From Pseudobutyrivibrio sp. OR37 (GTDB lineage Bacteria; Bacillota; Clostridia; Lachnospirales; Lachnospiraceae): a DNA stretch of 64,000 nucleotides. The translations under genes and the position numbers were made by a program. Where the stretch lies: NCBI RefSeq assembly GCF_900113655.1, contig NZ_FOQF01000002.1, forward strand, positions 33,671-97,670, written 5' to 3'. The number at the start of each line of letters is the position of its first letter. The first letter of the stretch is position 1. The notes beneath the pieces were generated by a model. It was not told the DNA's origin and did no database searches. It saw only the letters and a list, made by a program, of their open reading frames with translations. Below are positions 48,114-57,678 of the stretch, piece after piece.

Positions 48114-49313
48114 ATGACTGAAGTTGAACTTTATATTCACATACCATTTTGTGTCAAAAAATGCTTATATTGTGATTTCCTTTCAGGAGTTTTTGATGAA
48201 AAAATGCAGCGGCGTTACACTGCTGCTTTGTGCGCTGAAATAAAATACGTAGCAAACACCCACCCAGGTTGTCTGGTTAAAACCATCTATGTAGGCGGCG
48301 GCACTCCTTCCTGGCTTTCTGAGGATTTAATGGATGCTATTATTACTACTGTTAAAAAATGCTTTAAATTAGATCCTCTCGCAGAGATTTCCGTTGAATG
48401 CAATCCTGGTACCCTTTCTTCTGAAAAGCTTAATGTATACAGAAGCATTGGTATCAATCGATTATCCATCGGGCTTCAATCTGCAAATGATGATGAATTA
48501 AAGGAACTAGGGCGAATACATGACTATAATCGATTCCTACATACCTTTGATTTAGTTAGAAAAGCTGGCTTTAACAATGTAAATGTAGACATTATGACAG
48601 GCCTGCCACACCAAACCATCGAAAAGTTAGAGCGCACCCTTAACGCCGTAACAATGCTTCGTCCTGAACATATTTCAGCCTATTCTCTCATCATTGAAAA
48701 GGGTACTCCGTTTTATGAGAAATATAAATTTGATGCTGTTAAGCAGCAGGCTGGTATGGAAACAGAGGATTTACCTACAGATGAAGAATCCTACCGCTTA
48801 TACAAGCACACAATGGACTTTTTAGAGGCCAAAGGCTACAAGCGCTATGAAATATCCAATTACGCCAGAAACGGTAAAATTTGCCGCCATAACGTAGGCT
48901 ATTGGGATAGAGTACCATATCTTGGTTTAGGGCTTGGTGCAGCTTCTCTCTTTGACAATGTGCGCACTAGCAATGTTCGAGATATTTATAAATATATAGA
49001 GACCTCAGAGGCTATAGAAAAGGGCCAAACTCTTGATTCCACACTGTCCTCTCCTTACTATGAATCTGAAGAAGCTTTATCCAAAAAGGATGCAATGGCT
49101 GAATTTATGTTTTTGGGCCTTAGAAAGATTGATGGAATTGCACGAGCTGATTTTTATCAGATGTTCGGGCTTGATATTGAAGCAATTTACGGTCCAGTAA
49201 TCACTGCCCTTCGTAATCAAGGCTTTATGGATGCCAAAGAAGGCAGACTGTTTTTAACTGATATAGGCATAGATGTGAGTAACCAGGTGTTATCTAAATT
49301 TTTATTAGATTAA
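48114..49313 (+). CDS. hemW: Radical SAM family heme chaperone HemW
   Basis: Coproporphyrinogen III oxidase-like radical SAM protein now regarded as a heme chaperone. The cluster motif is IPFCVKKCLYCDF, with the extra HemW cysteine position; GGGTPSWL and the NVDIMTGLP barrel segment follow. 399 residues. The frame opens at TTG 48099 inside lepA, but ATG 48114 is six bases from GAGGA and gives MTEVELYIHIPF, so it is preferred. It follows lepA with almost no gap. Confidence 0.95.
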   Translation: MTEVELYIHIPFCVKKCLYCDFLSGVFDEKMQRRYTAALCAEIKYVANTHPGCLVKTIYVGGGTPSWLSEDLMDAIITTVKKCFKLDPLAEISVECNPGTLSSEKLNVYRSIGINRLSIGLQSANDDELKELGRIHDYNRFLHTFDLVRKAGFNNVNVDIMTGLPHQTIEKLERTLNAVTMLRPEHISAYSLIIEKGTPFYEKYKFDAVKQQAGMETEDLPTDEESYRLYKHTMDFLEAKGYKRYEISNYARNGKICRHNVGYWDRVPYLGLGLGAASLFDNVRTSNVRDIYKYIETSEAIEKGQTLDSTLSSPYYESEEALSKKDAMAEFMFLGLRKIDGIARADFYQMFGLDIEAIYGPVITALRNQGFMDAKEGRLFLTDIGIDVSNQVLSKFLLD

Positions 49314-49326
49314 TCCTTATTTACAC

Positions 49327-49355
49327 TTGACAAAATCACATCTATTATCTATTAT
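49327..49355 (+). promoter_or_regulatory. Promoter of rpsT
   Basis: TTGACA (49327-49332), 17 bases, TATTAT (49350-49355). A strong vegetative promoter, as expected for a ribosomal protein gene. Confidence 0.8.
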
Positions 49356-49361
49356 ATTTGA

Positions 49362-49400
49362 GTATGCGTTGAACTGTCCGTGTCCGGCTACAACGTATTT
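49362..49400 (+). other. Hairpin in the rpsT leader
   Basis: ATGCGTTG pairs with CAACGTAT (one G-T) around a loop holding GTCCG twice. It lies near the start of the leader and could be a structure for S20 autoregulation or only a stable 5' end. Confidence 0.5.
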
Positions 49401-49445
49401 GAATTTGAAACATTATTTTTATACAAATTGGAGGTGTAGCAACAC

Positions 49446-49709
49446 ATGGCAAATATCAAATCTGCTAAGAAGCGTGTTCAGGTAGCAGCTATCAGAACAG
49501 AGCGTAATAAGGCAATCAGATCAGAGGTTAAGACATACGTTAAGCGTGTTGAGGCTGCTGTAGAGTCTGGTGACAAGGCTGTAGCTGAGTCAGAGCTCAA
49601 GGCTGCTATTAAGGTTATCGAGATGGCTGGTTCAAAGGGTGTTTATCATGATAACACTGTTAGCCGTAAGGTATCTCGTCTTTCAAAGCTCGTTAACAAG
49701 CTTGCTTAA
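49446..49709 (+). CDS. rpsT: 30S ribosomal protein S20
   Basis: Small-subunit protein that binds 16S rRNA early in assembly. 87 residues, strongly basic and helical, starting MANIKSAKKRV as in Firmicutes S20. GGAGGTG lies a little over five bases before the ATG. It has its own strong promoter and terminator, so it is a single-gene unit. Confidence 0.98.
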   Translation: MANIKSAKKRVQVAAIRTERNKAIRSEVKTYVKRVEAAVESGDKAVAESELKAAIKVIEMAGSKGVYHDNTVSRKVSRLSKLVNKLA

Positions 49710-49720
49710 TACGATATAAT

Positions 49721-49755
49721 AAAAAGCATCGGTCCCGTCAGCCGATGCTTTTTTT
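49721..49755. terminator. Bidirectional terminator between rpsT and the PilZ gene
   Basis: GCATCGG (49726-49732) pairs with CCGATGC (49742-49748), flanked by AAAAA and TTTTTTT, so it works on both strands and serves both convergent genes. Confidence 0.9.
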
Positions 49756-49803
49756 GTTTATTATGACGTCATGCGACACAACAATAAAATTGTTAGCATA
49801 AAT

Positions 49804-50535
49804 CTACGCCTTGTTTTGTGCTATCTTCATCCTTTCTATCTGTTTAGTAGCTATATATTTTTGTAAAAATGAAGCATGGTCTGCCGAAAAAACGCAGCCA
49901 CTAACTACACTCCCATTTTCATTATTCTTCTGAGTTTTTACCCTGCCCCAGAATTCACCAACCGGCTTATCATTACCGTCTAAATCTGTTTCTGAAAAAT
50001 GAAGTATAAATTCTTGTTTAGTATCCAGCTTAGAAACGCCAAGCTCCTCAATGGCAACACCACAATAAGAAATATCCTTAACAATTACAGTGTAGAACTT
50101 CTCATTTTGTTCCACCGTCATAGGCTTATCAATCTTAATGCGAACGCCACGTCTTCTATTATATCGAGCTCCCTCCGAACTCTTAGGTGTGATAACATAG
50201 ATAAGTTTTCCTGTTTTCAAAACACATTTGTTGATTTTAACATTATCCCATTTAAATACACCATAAGGGTTTACATCTATCAAATCCAGCTTAGAAATCT
50301 TGCCCTTGACGTGAATCTCGTTAATCTTGTCCTGCCACATTTTAAGGATGTTGCCAACAGCCAGTACCTGCGCACCATATCTATCAATCAATTCCTCTTT
50401 CTCGCCAACTGTTAATTCCGCGTAAGTAAGAGGTAGCTCCAGTAACCTGTCATTAACAGTGGCAAGAATAGATATGGTATCATCTTTTGTTATTCTGACT
50501 ATGTGTATTTTTTGTAATCTCTTTTTATTTTCCAT
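49804..50535 (-). CDS. PilZ domain protein (putative c-di-GMP receptor)
   Basis: 243-residue soluble protein with an N-terminal YcgR-like beta part and a C-terminal PilZ domain (about 120-235). The c-di-GMP-binding signatures are present: RRRGVRI (RxxxR) and DISYCGVAI (D/N-x-S-x-x-G). It probably links c-di-GMP to motility or surface behaviour, in keeping with the chemoreceptor genes nearby, though not co-transcribed with them. It stands alone between a bidirectional terminator and the DUF5107 gene. Confidence 0.85.
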   Translation of the reverse strand: MENKKRLQKIHIVRITKDDTISILATVNDRLLELPLTYAELTVGEKEELIDRYGAQVLAVGNILKMWQDKINEIHVKGKISKLDLIDVNPYGVFKWDNVKINKCVLKTGKLIYVITPKSSEGARYNRRRGVRIKIDKPMTVEQNEKFYTVIVKDISYCGVAIEELGVSKLDTKQEFILHFSETDLDGNDKPVGEFWGRVKTQKNNENGSVVSGCVFSADHASFLQKYIATKQIERMKIAQNKA

Positions 50536-50616
50536 GCCTTAATTATAACAAAAATTTCACATAATTTCTTCGTAATAGATGACAAAATTATATTATAGGT
50601 ATCCTGCTTATAGTTA

Positions 50617-53600
50617 TTATTCACCCTCAGCTAATAATAGATAGTGGCGTGCATTTTGATGATTAACATTTAGCGAAAGTACTTTTTTGAAATATTCAAT
50701 AGCCTTTCTCTTATCCCTGAGGCCCAAATAACCTAATCCCATAAGATAGTAACAATGCGCCATATTTTTTTCGTCCATATCATCATCAAATACAGTCATA
50801 TCAGGCATTGAAACTGCAAAATAATCCATTTTGAATTTATCTCTTAGGTGCTTTTCACCATAATCAATCAGCTTGTAAAATCTGGAATTAGCCTCTTTGA
50901 CTTTATTTTGTTTCAACTTTGCAAGACCTTGAAATAGAATCATATCTGCCGGCTGGTCGTAATAATACATCATTCCAGCCACCTCCATTGCACCAAGAGT
51001 TGCTTTTTCAAAACAATCAGCAGCTTTGTCCGCCTCCCCTAAAGCTTCTAAGGCCATTCCTAAATAATAGTATAGATTATTATCCTTCGTACCCTCCAAA
51101 CGTCCTTCACCTAAATTTTCAGGATAAGAAAGGGCTTCTTCTATCGTCTGCTTTGCTTCAGAATATTTTTCCTTTTTCATATCAGAAAGAGCAAGGCCCA
51201 CAAGTGCAAACTTGAACTGTGAGGTAATCTTTCCTTCGGCACCTTCCCATGTTTGAAAATTATGGCGAGTTATCATTTCATAAGCTTTTAAGTACTCACC
51301 GCAGTTATTTAATAATGTGACGTATTCAGTGTACAAATCATCTCTTTTTTCAATGAGCTCAATATGTCCTTCGTAGAATTCAAGTCGCTTATCAAAGCTG
51401 GTCTGAAGCTTTTGATACAACTGGTCTAGCTCCATGAAAACACGGGCATCTCCTGTATCAAGTGAAAATGCTTTTTCAAGACACTTTAGAGCCAGCTCCT
51501 TCTCACCCAACTTGTTAAAGTAGGCAATTGAGAGGTTTCGAAGTGCAGTTGGATATGTTCCATCAAGCTCCACCGATTTCTCCCATAATAAGATAGCCTT
51601 GTCATACTGTAGCTTGTCATAATAGAGACATCCTAGGTAATAGTAGGCCTTTGAACCCTGTGGATTAAGTAAAATAGCATTATCCAAAATAGCAATTTCT
51701 TCAAGCTTATTTGGAAATGTATATGTTGGATTGGCCTTTTCAGCCAGTGCAAGCTCCACCCTTGCATCATCCTCTTTATTTTGCTTATTTAAATAATATG
51801 CCATGTAATAGTGAATCATTGGCTTTTCACCAGAAAAGATTTTAAGGACTGAACAAGCCAAATCATAGCAACCCCATTCAGCAAAATCCCTCGCTGTCTG
51901 AAGATATGTTTCATGAAACTCTCTAGTAATAATATGGAACACATCCTGGTCTTTTTTATTCTTTGTAATATGGCATCTTATAAACAGACTGTTAAAATCA
52001 AAGCAATCGATTATTAGGTTGTCCTCAATCTGAGCAAGTGCATCATCATTTCTTCCCATACCGTATAAAATGCAGGCCTTCAGTCCCAAAGCCTTTACAT
52101 TATGAGCATTCTTTACAAGACCTTTATCTATAAGAGCCAAGGCTTCCTCGAAATCGCCCCTACGGTTTGCGATAGCCGCCAAATAATAGAATGCCATTTC
52201 CTGAAGCTCGCTCTTCCATGAAGCCTTATAAAATGCATCAAAAGCCTCTTCATACTTTTCCTGGAAGAATAGAGATAATCCAAGATTATAGTATGGCTCG
52301 CTATCATAAGGATTAGGATGCATCAGCGTTAAACGTTCAAGAGCAGTATTAAAATACTTCTCAGACTCCTTAAACAGTCCCCTGCGAAGCAGAAGCTGAC
52401 CGTATGCATTATTTATTCTAGTGTCATATTTATCGCGCTTTAAGCCCTCTAAATAGTATGGATCAGGCAAGTAGGTAGCATGCCTATATTGTTCAATATG
52501 CTGTCCTGTCAGATATAATTCCTCGTTTGTTAATATCTCATCTGGATCCTTTGCTGCCTTTGCTGGTTCGGCAATTTCTGGAATTCCCTGGTCAATAGCC
52601 TGATAGCTTACAAGCTCTTTTCCACCAGCTGAAACTGTCGTCTTAATATCGTATATACGAATATCTTTTATAGGAATTGTCTTTTCAAAAATATCGCATG
52701 GACCAATCTTCATATCTTCTGAATAGATTTCCTTTCTATCATCATATATCGTAATCTTGGCATTTTCATAAACCTGTGTACCATATACACAAACATAAAG
52801 TCCATCAGGACGTTCTTCAGTATTTAATACAGCATGAATGCTTGCATTCTTTACCTGTCCCACCTTTTTGTAAGGCATAAAATACTGATAGAATACCTTT
52901 TCCTCCTGAGGAGATAACCACGAAAAATCAGGCTGATTATCACAGTACATACCTGTCATCAGCTCAATATAAGGGCCATCCTCATCTGTCAAATTTCTAT
53001 CCCAAGCCTGACCAAAGCTACCGCACCCCCACGTCCATTGTTTCTTTCCAGGCGATATATGATGATCTGCAACATGTAACAATCCTGCTTCCTTCTTGTA
53101 ATCGTACCCGCCTACGAAATTATAATCAGATTTTTCAGCCATATAAGATGTAGGCACAGGAATATTCTTGTAGCGTGAAATGTCTACACCGTCGCTGTAA
53201 TCATATTTATAGTACTCTCCTGTGGCAATAGGAAATCTGCTAACAGCTCTCTTGCCATGATCGTACACATTGTGAACATCAGGTGGGAAAATAGACTGAG
53301 TGTAATCATTTACAGAAACTGCCGGGTTTGCCCACCAAAGAAAAGTCTGTGGCATGGCAGTTCTATTGTAAAGTTGACCTCTAATCTCAATATAAGCCTT
53401 TCCAGGATACAAAGTGAAGGTAGTATTCTCCTTTGTACCATTAATCTGATCCACATCTGAAATAATCAAAGATTTACTTCCATCGCTGTTTTCTACAAGC
53501 TTATAATCCACAGGACTATAAGTAGTAGGACGATGATGCTGTGGCCAATTAAATTCGATTCCTCCTGAAATCCAAGGGCCAGTAAGACCTACAAGAGCAG

Positions 53601-53898
53601 GCTTAATGACCTTATTATAGTAGACAAAATCATAATCGTCTGTTTTGTCATACGCCCTTTGTATACGTCCACCAAGCTCAGGCAAAATCATAACCTTTAT
53701 ATATTCATTTTCAAGCCAGATTACCTTCCACTCATGATCAGTCTTAGTTCGACTAATTTCCTGAGTGGTTGGATATGGATATATTTTACCTGTACTTCCC
53801 TGGTACACTCTCTTTTCAAGAAACATCGGATTTTTATCAGGATTTCCCACCTCGTAGGTCGGAATCACCATTTTTTCTTCCCAAATGCTTACTTCCAT
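50617..53898 (-). CDS. DUF5107 protein with long TPR array
   Basis: 1093-residue intracellular protein with no signal peptide. Residues about 1-420 are a DUF5107 domain with a sugar-mutarotase-like beta fold (VMILPELGGRIQRAYDK, GGIEFNWPQHHRPTTY, WWANPAVSVND). About 470-1090 are many TPR repeats (for example AYYYLGCLYYDKLQYDKAILLWEKS). Such proteins are found near glycan-degradation genes, and a carbohydrate-active or sugar-sensing role is likely but not established. It is divergent from an AraC regulator, which a galM-like epimerase gene follows. These three look like one sugar-responsive unit. Confidence 0.85.
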   Translation of the reverse strand: MEVSIWEEKMVIPTYEVGNPDKNPMFLEKRVYQGSTGKIYPYPTTQEISRTKTDHEWKVIWLENEYIKVMILPELGGRIQRAYDKTDDYDFVYYNKVIKPALVGLTGPWISGGIEFNWPQHHRPTTYSPVDYKLVENSDGSKSLIISDVDQINGTKENTTFTLYPGKAYIEIRGQLYNRTAMPQTFLWWANPAVSVNDYTQSIFPPDVHNVYDHGKRAVSRFPIATGEYYKYDYSDGVDISRYKNIPVPTSYMAEKSDYNFVGGYDYKKEAGLLHVADHHISPGKKQWTWGCGSFGQAWDRNLTDEDGPYIELMTGMYCDNQPDFSWLSPQEEKVFYQYFMPYKKVGQVKNASIHAVLNTEERPDGLYVCVYGTQVYENAKITIYDDRKEIYSEDMKIGPCDIFEKTIPIKDIRIYDIKTTVSAGGKELVSYQAIDQGIPEIAEPAKAAKDPDEILTNEELYLTGQHIEQYRHATYLPDPYYLEGLKRDKYDTRINNAYGQLLLRRGLFKESEKYFNTALERLTLMHPNPYDSEPYYNLGLSLFFQEKYEEAFDAFYKASWKSELQEMAFYYLAAIANRRGDFEEALALIDKGLVKNAHNVKALGLKACILYGMGRNDDALAQIEDNLIIDCFDFNSLFIRCHITKNKKDQDVFHIITREFHETYLQTARDFAEWGCYDLACSVLKIFSGEKPMIHYYMAYYLNKQNKEDDARVELALAEKANPTYTFPNKLEEIAILDNAILLNPQGSKAYYYLGCLYYDKLQYDKAILLWEKSVELDGTYPTALRNLSIAYFNKLGEKELALKCLEKAFSLDTGDARVFMELDQLYQKLQTSFDKRLEFYEGHIELIEKRDDLYTEYVTLLNNCGEYLKAYEMITRHNFQTWEGAEGKITSQFKFALVGLALSDMKKEKYSEAKQTIEEALSYPENLGEGRLEGTKDNNLYYYLGMALEALGEADKAADCFEKATLGAMEVAGMMYYYDQPADMILFQGLAKLKQNKVKEANSRFYKLIDYGEKHLRDKFKMDYFAVSMPDMTVFDDDMDEKNMAHCYYLMGLGYLGLRDKRKAIEYFKKVLSLNVNHQNARHYLLLAEGE

Positions 53899-54046
53899 TA
53901 TAACCTCCCACTGATATTAAAGTTTAATATTCTTGCCTTTTCATTTTTCATTTATTAATATAATTATATAAGCGATTTTCTTGATATTCATTACATCAGC
54001 TTGCTTATTTATTTTTAAAATTTGCTCTAATAATCAGGGGGAGATT
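53899..54046. promoter_or_regulatory. Divergent intergenic region between DUF5107 and araC-type genes
   Basis: 148 bp, very AT-rich, without a gene. It must hold the promoters of both divergent genes and the likely AraC-type operator. No single promoter pair stood out clearly. Confidence 0.5.
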
Positions 54047-54901
54047 ATGTTTACAACTGAAAAGAAAATCAATCCAAGATCAGATTATTATATCTATACA
54101 CCAAGCTCGGTAGCTAGAAATCTTTTCCTATATCCCACTATAATTGGTCATTTTAAATATGAAAAAGGCTACAGGATTTACCGCGAATCCTTTGATAGCT
54201 TCTTATGCATTTTTGTTAAACAGGGATCATGTATCGTAAATACGTTAGGACAAACCTTTACTGCCTGTGAAAATCAAGTAATATTCTTAGATTGCTACAA
54301 GCCTCATTCCTATGAATCCAATGATAGTTGGGAGACTGAGTGGTTTCATTTCGATGGGCCTCTTGCCAGAGTCTACTACGAAACAATCACGCAGGACAAA
54401 AATGTAGTTATAAGCCTTTCCGCCACCTATCGATTTGAAAAATATCTTTCAAAAATGTATACCGCATTTAAAAATTCAGAGCCAATAAATGATGCTGTGA
54501 TGAATAACTGGATAGTCAATCTAATGACAGAGCTAATAGTTTCAAGAGAGGATTCAGAAGGACCTTCAAATTCAAGTGATACTATTGAGGATATTGTTTC
54601 TTATATCATGGATAATTTATCAAGCGAACTGTCCTTAGAGGAGCTCGCTGCTAAAGCTAACCTAAGTCCTTTTTATTTTTCACGACTATTCAAAAGGGAA
54701 ACTGGATTTTCTCCTCATGACTACATACTTACAACACGCATTAATCATGCTAAATATCTGCTAACGACTTCTCAGCTATCCATAAAGGATATATGCTTCA
54801 AATTAGGGTTCAGTAGTGAAAGTGCTTTTTGCACTGCATTTAAGAAAAAAGCTAATCAATCGCCTGGTGAATTCAGAAGCAATCATATTTCCAACAATTA
54901 A
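54047..54901 (+). CDS. AraC family transcriptional regulator
   Basis: 284-residue regulator: an N-terminal cupin-type sugar-binding domain (about 10-150, with QVIFLDCYKPHSYES and TEWFHFDGP) and a C-terminal pair of helix-turn-helix motifs (about 185-282, LSLEELAAKANLSPFYFSRLFKRETGFSPHDYI and DICFKLGFSSESAFCTAFKK). The frame begins at 53981, but ATG 54047 follows GGGGGAG and gives MFTTEKKINPRSD, the correct start. It faces away from the DUF5107-TPR gene and precedes the epimerase, so these are its probable targets. Confidence 0.93.
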   Translation: MFTTEKKINPRSDYYIYTPSSVARNLFLYPTIIGHFKYEKGYRIYRESFDSFLCIFVKQGSCIVNTLGQTFTACENQVIFLDCYKPHSYESNDSWETEWFHFDGPLARVYYETITQDKNVVISLSATYRFEKYLSKMYTAFKNSEPINDAVMNNWIVNLMTELIVSREDSEGPSNSSDTIEDIVSYIMDNLSSELSLEELAAKANLSPFYFSRLFKRETGFSPHDYILTTRINHAKYLLTTSQLSIKDICFKLGFSSESAFCTAFKKKANQSPGEFRSNHISNN

Positions 54902-54935
54902 AATAGTTGCCAGCTAATGTGGCAACTATTCATTT
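54902..54935 (+). terminator. Terminator after the AraC-type gene
   Basis: AATAGTTGCCA pairs exactly with TGGCAACTATT (54920-54930), loop GCTAATG, then a pyrimidine-rich tail CATTTCTTTT. Confidence 0.75.
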
Positions 54936-55040
54936 CTTTTAAAATTATTTTGAGTCCTCTGTAGGACTTCTTCTAATTCGATTTAAATTGCTTTTAGTAC
55001 ATAATTTTAGTAATTATTAACAATGTGATGGGAGAATAAA

Positions 55041-56036
55041 ATGATTTCATATAAAATACATACCTATGAAAAATACAATGTTGGGGAAATAACCAGTGTT
55101 CTAACAACATTGCCACTAGGCGAAAGCAAATTTTTGGAAATAGAATTCTTTTCTATTGGTGCCGGCATTAGGAGAATTTCCTATATAGATAATGAAAACA
55201 GCATAAACAAACTGCTAACCTTAAGCTATGATGACATTTTCGAATCTTGCCACAATCCATCATTGGCAGGGCTCACTATTGGTCCAAATGCAGGCCGACT
55301 TGAAGCCAATAAAAACATCACTTTATCCGATGACAATGACTCAATTTCAGTATATATACCTGCTAATGAAGATGGTACTAAACAAATCCATGGTGGCAAG
55401 CATAAAATCTCTGACGTTAATTGGGGATTTGAAGGTGTTGATAGACTTGCTGACGATTCACTTAGCATAGCTTTCATTTGCCATCAGGTAGATGGAATAG
55501 ACGGTTGGCCTGGAAACAGAAGCTACTCTGTTATATATCGTATATACGAAACTGGAATTCTTGAAATACTTCTTAATGGTACTACTGATATGACCTCATA
55601 TATCAACCTAACCAATCACACTTATTGGTTGAGAAATTCACTTTCTCTTACCGTAAATACGAATACTTATATAAAAAATAGAGATGACTGCATTCCAGCA
55701 GAAGTCATCTCTATTGATAATACAGACCAATATTCAGTTGGAGCTGATGATATATTAAACAATGCATTCCTACTTAAAGACAAGACTCAGGCCGACGTAA
55801 CTTTAGAATACGCAAATATTCCACTACACATAAGCCTTTCAACAGATGCTCCCGCAATTATGGTATACACTGGTGATTATCTCGACGAATATGCAGAAAT
55901 GTATAATGGAAAGGTTTCAGCTAAAGCCTGTGCAATTGCCCTAGAACCACAGGAGCTATATCCATTTACAAGGACTACCCTGACCACCGAAGATAAGCCC
56001 TTTAAAAGAAATATCACCTACAGCTTTACATTGTAG
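55041..56036 (+). CDS. Aldose 1-epimerase family protein (mutarotase)
   Basis: 331-residue GalM-type enzyme that interconverts alpha and beta anomers of aldoses. Motifs fit: IGPNAGRLEA (N-x-x-G-R), KQIHGGKH (catalytic His region), TNHTYWL (second His) and the catalytic base Glu in AIALEPQELYP. The sequence is rather diverged from standard GalM. GGGAG lies before the ATG. It may be specific for the sugar handled by the neighbouring DUF5107 and AraC-type genes. It converges with holA, with three bases between the stops. Confidence 0.88.
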   Translation: MISYKIHTYEKYNVGEITSVLTTLPLGESKFLEIEFFSIGAGIRRISYIDNENSINKLLTLSYDDIFESCHNPSLAGLTIGPNAGRLEANKNITLSDDNDSISVYIPANEDGTKQIHGGKHKISDVNWGFEGVDRLADDSLSIAFICHQVDGIDGWPGNRSYSVIYRIYETGILEILLNGTTDMTSYINLTNHTYWLRNSLSLTVNTNTYIKNRDDCIPAEVISIDNTDQYSVGADDILNNAFLLKDKTQADVTLEYANIPLHISLSTDAPAIMVYTGDYLDEYAEMYNGKVSAKACAIALEPQELYPFTRTTLTTEDKPFKRNITYSFTL

Positions 56037-56039
56037 TGA

Positions 56040-57023
56040 TTATTTCTTTGCAGCATATTTCATAATAATTAATTCTACAGCAAGCTTTTCATCAAGCCTA
56101 CCTGTTTTAAACTGCTCCTCGAAATCTGACGCATCGTTAAGAAGGTTTGTAATTTCTTTATCGGAGAAATTTCCCGCGAGTTGAATAGTTCGCCTTACAG
56201 CAAAATCTGGCATGCCTACTCTGCTAGCAATTGTAGAGGCATTATTTCCAAAGCCTGAAAGCTCCTTTACCACCTTCATCTGCCTAAACTGGCGCACAAT
56301 CATAGTAAGTATTCGCATAGGAGGCTCTTTTGCTGAAAGCATGTCCTGATACAAATCCATTGTTTTCACCATGTCCTTGGCAGAAATGGCATTAAGCATG
56401 TCAAAAATCTTTGTTTCAACCTTGGCAATGCATATTGCATTAACGTCCTCTAAAGTGATTTGATTCCGTTCTCCCACATAAGTGATTAGCTTTTCAAGCT
56501 CCCTGGACATATTGTCCATAGATTCGTGGGTCATATTTAAAAACTGAGTCCAGGCATCCTTTTTCATCTGCTTTCCAGCCGCGTTAAGCTGTGCTCCCAC
56601 CCATTTTGCAAGAACTGCCTCATTTGGCATATTAATCTCGATGTCACGGCCACAAGCCTTTGCAGCCTTGTATAGCTTACCTCTTTTATCTGCAGATGGC
56701 TCTACAAATATGAGCACGGTAAACTCTGGGATTGAAGATAAATAAGAGCCTAAATCCTCTGGCATCTTTTTACCAAAGCCGCTGTTTTCAATAAGAATAA
56801 CTCTGTGTTCAGCAAAAAAAGGCATCGTCTCAGCCTGATCTATAATCTGTGCTGTATTGATACCACTATCCTGATATTTAGAGAAATTCATATTATCTCC
56901 TTCATTCACAAGGGCCGCTATAAGCTTATTCTTGTACTGAAGCTTAAGATAATCTTCCTCTCCATAAATCAAATATAAATTTTGAAATTGTCCTTTTGCT
57001 ATGTCTTCATCTATACGTCTCAT
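56040..57023 (-). CDS. holA: DNA polymerase III subunit delta
   Basis: Clamp-loader subunit that opens the beta sliding clamp. 327 residues: N-terminal ATPase-like domain without a working Walker A (NLYLIYGEEDYLKLQYKNKL), then PFFAEHRVILIEN, and the C-terminal helical collar domain (PPMRILTMIVRQFRQMKVVKEL, DFAVRRTIQLAGNFSD). It fits the Firmicutes YqeN-type HolA. It runs convergent with the epimerase gene. Confidence 0.94.
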   Translation of the reverse strand: MRRIDEDIAKGQFQNLYLIYGEEDYLKLQYKNKLIAALVNEGDNMNFSKYQDSGINTAQIIDQAETMPFFAEHRVILIENSGFGKKMPEDLGSYLSSIPEFTVLIFVEPSADKRGKLYKAAKACGRDIEINMPNEAVLAKWVGAQLNAAGKQMKKDAWTQFLNMTHESMDNMSRELEKLITYVGERNQITLEDVNAICIAKVETKIFDMLNAISAKDMVKTMDLYQDMLSAKEPPMRILTMIVRQFRQMKVVKELSGFGNNASTIASRVGMPDFAVRRTIQLAGNFSDKEITNLLNDASDFEEQFKTGRLDEKLAVELIIMKYAAKK

Positions 57024-57079
57024 AGGTAAAAGTATAGCATATATTAAACGAACTAATAGTGAATTTTTTTAAGAAATAG

Positions 57080-57592
57080 TTAGACTTCTGCGTCAAAATT
57101 CATGCCTGCCAGCAAATCCCCGTCAGCCTCTTTTCGATTCTTCTGATATGGATTATCTTCATTAGGATATGCAATTTTGGTAGCAGTTGTTCCGCCGGCT
57201 ACGTAGGTTTTACCACATTCTGGGCATACAGCTGTATGTATTGAAACTGACGCCTGCAATACCTTACCACCAGATTTTTCAGCCTTATCATAGGCATTAT
57301 TAACGTGCTCCTGCTCGTGGCCACGGACTCTTGATGCAGCCGCCTGTGGAGCAATATGAGCGGCAGATTTGAAGGAGACCTGCTCATCAGAACCATCCTG
57401 ATATTTTCGGCTGGCGCAAGTAGCACATTCTACTAATCCAGCATGAATTGCCTCTCTACGATTAGTATATTTAGTAGCCTGTGCCTCTGTACCACCATTT
57501 GCAATTATTTCTCGGCCTAAGGAACTAAGCGGCTTTGGAGTAAAGCCACTATTATAACCAATGTTCAGATTAGTGATACCAATTCCTTCCAT
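57080..57592 (-). CDS. HEQEH-motif protein, possibly SprA-related metalloprotease-like family
   Basis: 170-residue soluble protein. The central block VRGHEQEHVNNAYDKAEKSG holds an HExxH-like zinc motif and is followed by a strand region and YVAGGTT. This arrangement recalls the SprA-related putative metalloprotease family (VRAHEQAH ... YAVGGE). In addition there are two CxxC pairs (ECATC at about 56, VCPECG near 126) that could hold another zinc. Function is unknown. GTG 57598 is the first start in frame, but ATG 57592 stands five bases after AGGAGG and is used. It is probably a single gene. Confidence 0.7.
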   Translation of the reverse strand: MEGIGITNLNIGYNSGFTPKPLSSLGREIIANGGTEAQATKYTNRREAIHAGLVECATCASRKYQDGSDEQVSFKSAAHIAPQAAASRVRGHEQEHVNNAYDKAEKSGGKVLQASVSIHTAVCPECGKTYVAGGTTATKIAYPNEDNPYQKNRKEADGDLLAGMNFDAEV

Positions 57593-57678
57593 AAGCACCT
57601 CCTAAAACCTGTGCCTATATATGTTTATATTATCACCTAATTACGAAATAACTATGAACGCTAAATTAATTTGATAAT

